From Gnetum montanum (lineage: Eukaryota; Streptophyta; Gnetopsida; Gnetales; Gnetaceae), in the NCBI GenBank assembly GCA_015680685.1, contig MNCI01018363.1:219403-244547 (forward strand): 25,145 nucleotides of DNA, given 5' to 3'. The position numbers and the translations under genes are program-made. Positions 21,529 to 25,145 of the stretch are shown here, in pieces. Positions within the stretch are counted from its first letter, which is position 1; each line of letters opens with the position of its first letter. The notes under the pieces are model-generated. The model did not search any database. It was not told the DNA's origin and was given only the letters and a program-made list of their open reading frames with translations.

Positions 21529-21713
21529 GTACTAAATGTTGAGATTTTGAAACATAGAAAACTTGCAAAGTGGAAGGCTTGCCGTCGTGCACGCATTATG
21601 TTGTTCTGTCTCCTGAAGTTCATTTGTACTGTGTCACGCCTTGTCGCGACTCCTTTCCTTGGTCGCTAGATTTTGCCGAACCGTTGAGGCCTCGAAAATT
21701 TTATGGTGTTTCA

Positions 21714-21718
21714 ATTGC
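21714..21718. repeat. Target-site duplication ATTGC, right
   Basis: Partner of 20299-20303, directly after the CA end of the solo LTR. Confidence 0.88.
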
Positions 21719-22156
21719 TCTCATGAAAATCTTTACCAATACCTATAATAGCTACAACAATATCACTTAGTCTAGAGAAGTAATCTTTTATTTTCTCATC
21801 TTTTTTCATTTTAAGCTTATCGTATTCTCTTTGCAAAACTAACAATTTTGATTACTTAACAATAGATATTCCTTCATAAGTAGTTTCTAAAGTGAAATTC
21901 ATGCAAAATTCAAAGTGAAATATAAACAATTCTTTGCGTTTGAATCAAATATGAACTTATCTTTCTCCACTTGTGTCCATTTATTGTGGGGCTTGCTGAT
22001 CTTAGTGGAGTTATTAACAAGCGGGGTGTAGCCTTTAAGGATTGACTCCTAAACTTCAAACTCCATGGATTCAAAGAATCATTGCATTCTAGCTTTCCAA
22101 TAGGTGAAATTGAATCCATTGAACATGGATGAATTTGTATAAGATGTCCCCTCCAT
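21719..22156 (-). pseudogene. copia gag, N-terminal part, broken
   Basis: Starts at ATG 22156, 39 bases after the primer site: MEGTSYTNSSMFNGFNFTYWKARMQ. This matches copia gag starts (F.G.NY.yWK.RM, the DUF4219-type N-terminus). It continues with KGYTPL and NKWTQVEKDKFIFDSNAK (family 'e.W...ek....n.kA'), a decayed middle with several TAG/TAA/TGA codons, and then IGIGKDFHES at the insertion point. The rest of gag continues in the same frame at 20298 after the solo LTR. The similarity order and the matching primer site make the identity firm; the protein is dead. Confidence 0.85.
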
Positions 22157-22194
22157 TGTTCACTCTTTGAAGTTAATGATGAAGAAGAGTACTA

Positions 22195-22207
22195 GGCTTC
22201 AATACCA
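22195..22207 (-). other. Primer binding site, initiator tRNA-Met type
   Basis: Minus-strand TGGTATTGAAGCC, against the copia standard TGGTATCAGAGCC (10 of 13). It directly follows the LTR end ...CCTCAAC and precedes the gag ATG by 39 bases. Confidence 0.75.
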
Positions 22208-22430
22208 GTTGAGGATTATTAAAGTTAGAAAGTGGGGGTGGAGGTGGGGAGAGGTGGGAGGATGAACAAGTTCCCCAAATAAATTATTTGAATTAAATCA
22301 CACACCAAAATTAACATGGTTCCCCAAGTTTGGTAGTCCACACTTAGCTTCATTTTACAAATGTTTTGTGTAAAATGAATAAGCTAAAGTAGTCCACACT
22401 TAACATTAACATCCTTGTGCTTCATTTTTC
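22208..22430 (-). repeat. 5' LTR remnant of the copia-type element, internally deleted
   Basis: Bases 22212-22345 match 15356-15486 and 22403-22430 match 16402-16429 of the 3' LTR, but about 900 bases between them are absent. A small hairpin-bearing filler replaces them. The TATA box and motif cluster of the 3' LTR are lost here, so this copy has no promoter. Confidence 0.75.
22333..22402. repeat. Hairpin filler between two 14-bp direct repeats
   Basis: GTAGTCCACACTTA at 22333-22346 and again at 22389-22402. Between them is a dyad with arms GCTTCATTTTACA and TGTAAAATGAATAAGC (about 13 paired bases, one 3-nt bulge). The 3' LTR has the 14-mer once (15473-15486) and no hairpin. Confidence 0.8.
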
Positions 22431-22539
22431 ATCCTTGGCTTGAATTATCTATTTGTTAGTTATCTTAAAATAGAATATGTCTATTTCATCTAACTAATGG
22501 ACATTTCTAGTCTTATTAGTTGAGCATATTCTCTTGGGA

Positions 22540-23851
22540 GCTAGAGAAAAAGTACATTACTCTTTAAATCTTTTGGCCATTGCCTTTAAATGCCCTAAGT
22601 TGATAAACTCTCAAAAGATAAATTTTAGGAAAAAACCGTCCTTGTACTTATAATAATGTCTCAAAGGGTTTTTCCACATTTGATGCCCAACTTCTAAATA
22701 TACCAAATAAGGAGCTACAAATATAGGCAACTTGAAAGCCTTTAATTTGAAACCCGCTATACAAATTTGTGTATAAGGGGCATGTAGAAAGATAGTTCCA
22801 TGAAATTTTTCCTTTATTTCATTAATTATTTATTAATCAAATCTTTGTGGAAAAACTCATAAAATTAAGTTTTTCAAATGAGGATAAACAAAATTTATTA
22901 AAAATTCTAAGACTTTTGCATTAAAAATAGCCTCTTTGGTAAACAATTGGGAAGAAATCATTACAAGGATCTTTGAGACCAACCCTTTTCTATGATGTAT
23001 AATCAAAAACAAATTGGGGTTATCCTCTCAAGCTTAGGAACTTGACTTGATAAACAATCTAAGGGAAATGAATTGAGACTTAACTGGACCCCTTGTTCTT
23101 GAATTTTTGATATGTTACGCTGTAACACATCATTCATATATTGTACTAGAAAGAAATGTTTCTTCTTTTCTAGGGCCATGTAGGCCCACACATGATAATT
23201 GGCAACCAAATTAATTTCATAGCCCAAACAAAAAATTTAATGTTGAAATGAAAATTCTATAAGGTAAGTTGAGCTCTAAAGCCTTCAAAATGACATTTAT
23301 ATATCCCCAAGATTTTTCTAGATTAGCTAGTGGAAGATTGATGGTTCTTCAGGATTTCTAGATGGTTCTAGAATTTGCCATCCAACACTTCCTTATTGAA
23401 TTATCAAGCTTATATCTTCATAATATCTAGCTCTATGACACCATAGAGCTCATATTCATTTTTGGCACTAATGTCAATATAGCACTCTATGTTTCTCCTA
23501 AATCAAATCTTATCTCTCATATATAGTTTATATTATTAGGTGATTTAGGATATCTCTGATGATATTTGCCCTAGGTGTAAAACCAAGCTTATGGAGGCTT
23601 ATCTTCTCATATATCTCTTGCCATTTCTCCATTAATTCTAAAAATTGAAGATCTGAATTATTTATTAAATCATGGTCTTCATTAAAGTTGAATAAATCTA
23701 CTTCTTCCACTTATAATTCCAGTTGCACAATGTCAATCCATTATTAAAGAAAATAGATGTTTAGATTAAATTGTTGCAAGTACTCTAAGAAAGGGAAAGT
23801 ATCAACATCCTAAAAATTTTGAGGTATACCTTCTTTCCCCTTGTGAGACAT
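22540..23851 (-). pseudogene. Decayed long reading frame, unknown function
   Basis: Starts at ATG 23851 (MSHKGKEGIPQNF). The frame 23851-23528 has four or five stops but reads like protein (DVDTFPFLEYLQQFNLNIYF, LQFLELMEKWQEIYEKISLH). The middle has frame changes (for example ISAKNEYELYGVIELDIMK). The stretch 23227-23003 is open for 74 codons and in the same frame as 23851 (GYEINLVANYHVWAYMALEK, VQYMNDVLQRNISK). The end, 22800-22560, reads IFLHAPYTQICIAGFKLKAF, then FVAPYLVYLEVGHQMWKNPL and KYKDGFFLKFIF. I do not recognise the family. It may be an ORF of a gypsy-type element. It stops near the 5' LTR of the copia element, which may have split it from the coiled-coil frame at 14345-15345. Confidence 0.45.
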
Positions 23852-23859
23852 TTTGCCTA

Positions 23860-24720
23860 ATTTTTAAGGACTATTGAGAGAACTTTAGAAATGCTCCTAT
23901 GTACTTCAATGGTAGCTCTACTTCAATTCTTAGCTTTGACTGTTAATAGTTGCACATTTGAAATCTACTCTAATTCTACTTATTAATACTTAAAGCTTTG
24001 TCCTTTAATTTTCTCACTTCTAGATAATGTATTTGAATATATATTTTGTCACATGTCATGAGCTTTGATTTCATTGAGCTACTTTACTAATCTTTATTAA
24101 AGACCTAGCTCCTATTTTTGCATATCTAGGGCTTAATTTATATGAATACTCCAACTTTTTGGGGAAATCCGTTTTGATTTTACCTATATTGATGCGGTAA
24201 AGCTTCTAAAGCTTATAGAATTATTTTAGATTCTAAAAATTATATCTTTTAAATTTGAAGCTAATGTGGAGATTGCTTATAATTTTCTTTTAAAGTGCTT
24301 CTATGCTAATGTTAGCTTGTAGAATCTCCTTTGAGCTTACTTTTAGGGTTGATTTTTAAATTTGCATTTTCATTCTACAAAAGAGCTAACATGAAATATT
24401 GGTTATAGAACCTTTCATAGAACCAGATTTTAATTCTATAAGCCATATTTCATTCTTTGGATTTATAATTTACTAATCTATATTAAAATATAAAGGACAT
24501 GTGAGTAAATGAAGCTTTTAGTTTGTGATGGATTTGAGATGAGCTTTGTTTATCTTGATGTGGCTTGTAGAACCAATTTGGATTTACTTTGTAGAAACAA
24601 CTTTTGGTTCTATGAGCTGACATTATATGAAGCTAACATGGAAGAGTTTTCTTGGGATTCATCATTTAGAATTTACTCTCCTGATTCAACAAATTCATTG
24701 ATATCCTAAAGCTAACATGG
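23860..24720. repeat. AT-rich stretch with recurring short phrases
   Basis: No gene recognised; the open frame at 24509-24709 looks random. The phrase GCTAACATG is exact at 24385, 24632 and 24711, with variants at 24260 (gctaatgtg), 24305 (gctaatgtt) and 24616 (gctgacatt). Phrases like 'tgtagaa(a/t)c' and 'ctataagc' also recur. This suggests an old degenerate repeat. Confidence 0.4.
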
Positions 24721-24724
24721 TTAT

Positions 24725-25145
24725 TGTTGGCGACCGTTTGGGACGCGATCGCCAACGAGTGTCCTCGAACAGGATTTAGGTGCCTGTTGGTCTCTGGCAA
24801 CACCAAGGCCCAGATACCTCCAAATAAACTCAGTAGTTAATGTGAGTATGTGTGTGTGCTATTGCGGTGTGTGGTTGTGTAAAATGTAACAATTGTGTTG
24901 TGTGTGAATTACAAATGACTTACTTTAAAGAGATTTAGCCAACTTTGCCAAGTACTGCGAGTTCTTGAAAATTTTCTATTTTGTTCAACTGCCTAGTCTA
25001 CGCGGTCCTTATAATACCTACTTGTAACAAATAAAATTTTGCAAAAACATTTGAGCACAACTCTGCAATCTACTCCTAATTTTCCCCAGAGAAAGAGATA
25101 GTTCCACAAGAAAACTAGAAATAGAGCAAGATTCAATGGAAATAA
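24725..25145 (+). mobile_element. Probable left edge of a younger LTR element, cut by the window
   Basis: The composition changes abruptly at 24725, from AT-rich to GC/CpG-containing text beginning TGTTGGCGACC. An 8-bp inverted repeat GTTGGCGA (24726-24733) / TCGCCAAC (24749-24756) lies at the edge. TG-starting ends and preserved CpGs fit a young LTR. AATAAA occurs near 25031. The other end and any target duplication are outside the window, so the class is an inference. Confidence 0.45.

Larger units (their letters stand above)
20304..21713. mobile_element. Solo LTR, 1410 bp, inserted in the copia gag
   Basis: Begins TGTAACGAAG and ends GGTGTTTCA on the plus strand, so TG..CA, with a short imperfect inverted end (TGTAAC against TGAAAC). 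It is flanked on both sides by ATTGC (20299-20303 and 21714-21718). The gag protein reads in the same frame up to one edge and from the other, as expected of a clean insertion. No coding domain was found inside, and I saw no second LTR or primer site, so a solo LTR from LTR-LTR recombination fits best. It is visibly richer in GC and CpG than its host, so it is younger. TATA-like bases occur near 20947 on both strands, and AATAAA near 21356 on the plus strand, so its orientation is undecided. Confidence 0.87.
15350..22430 (-). mobile_element. Ty1/copia-type element with gag and an extra ORF but no recognisable pol
   Basis: On the minus strand the order is: 5' LTR remnant (22430-22208), tRNA-Met-type primer site (22207-22195), gag (22156-19060, interrupted by a solo LTR), extra ORF (18562-16960), purine-rich tracts, 3' LTR (16456-15350). 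The two LTRs share the ends 15356-15486 / 22212-22345 and 16402-16429 / 22403-22430. I found no protease, integrase, RT or RNase H between gag and the extra ORF, so this is either a non-autonomous element or one that lost pol by deletion. The 5-bp flanks (AAGGA and AAGAC on the minus strand) match only in part, so the target duplication is unproven. Confidence 0.75.

Noticed and set aside
1-25145. CRISPR array, bacterial operon or prophage
   Set aside because: No regularly spaced repeats with unique spacers, no ribosome binding sites ahead of long frames, and all recognisable proteins are plant retroelement proteins.

Overview
The window looks like an intergenic stretch of a large, repeat-rich seed-plant nuclear genome. 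It is AT-rich by eye. I see no intact host gene, no rRNA or tRNA gene and no CRISPR array. It holds decayed retroelements of several classes, nested in one another. Their coding frames are broken by stops (mostly TAG, TAA and TGA where Trp, Gln or Glu codons are expected) and by frameshifts. The age of the decay and the nesting depth fit a gymnosperm or another giant plant genome. That taxonomic guess is inference; the sequence shows only plant-type Ty3/gypsy (Athila/Tat-like), Ty1/copia, LINE and tRNA-derived SINE features.

Layout from left to right. Positions 1-376 hold the C-terminal zinc-binding end of a LINE reverse transcriptase (minus strand), fused to a truncated gypsy element. Positions 378-~6370 hold that gypsy element on the minus strand: RNase H, RT, protease, gag, a tRNA-Asp-type primer binding site and the 5' LTR with a TATA box; its integrase is missing. 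Positions 6381-7526 hold a separate plus-strand gypsy integrase fragment whose start carries a perfect 129-bp tandem duplication. Positions 8204-8409 hold a complete tRNA-derived SINE between 20-bp target-site duplications. Positions 8410-14340 are mostly featureless AT-rich DNA, with a cluster of GGGACATCT-like motifs ahead of a TATA box (10763-11104), a very degenerate short-unit repeat array (core 11493-11830) and a possible membrane-segment reading frame (13153-13428).

Positions 14345-23851 are the most structured part. A copia-type element lies on the minus strand at 15350-22430. It has gag with a tRNA-Met-type primer site, no protease, integrase or RT that I can find, and an extra open reading frame resembling the 'putative plant transposon protein' domain (PF20167-like) in the place of pol/env. 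A full 3' LTR and an internally deleted 5' LTR bound it. A 1410-bp solo LTR (20304-21713), bounded by TG..CA and a 5-bp duplication ATTGC, has inserted into the gag. The copia element may itself have split an older reading frame, with pieces left at 22540-23851 and 14345-15345. From 24725 to the end, a compositionally different sequence starts with TG and looks like the edge of a younger LTR element cut off by the window.

The most unusual point is the gag-plus-extra-ORF copia element. Its LTR promoter region and the DNA upstream of the extra ORF each carry a cluster of AGACAT/ATGTCT motifs followed by a TATA box. No working system can be claimed, since every frame is broken.
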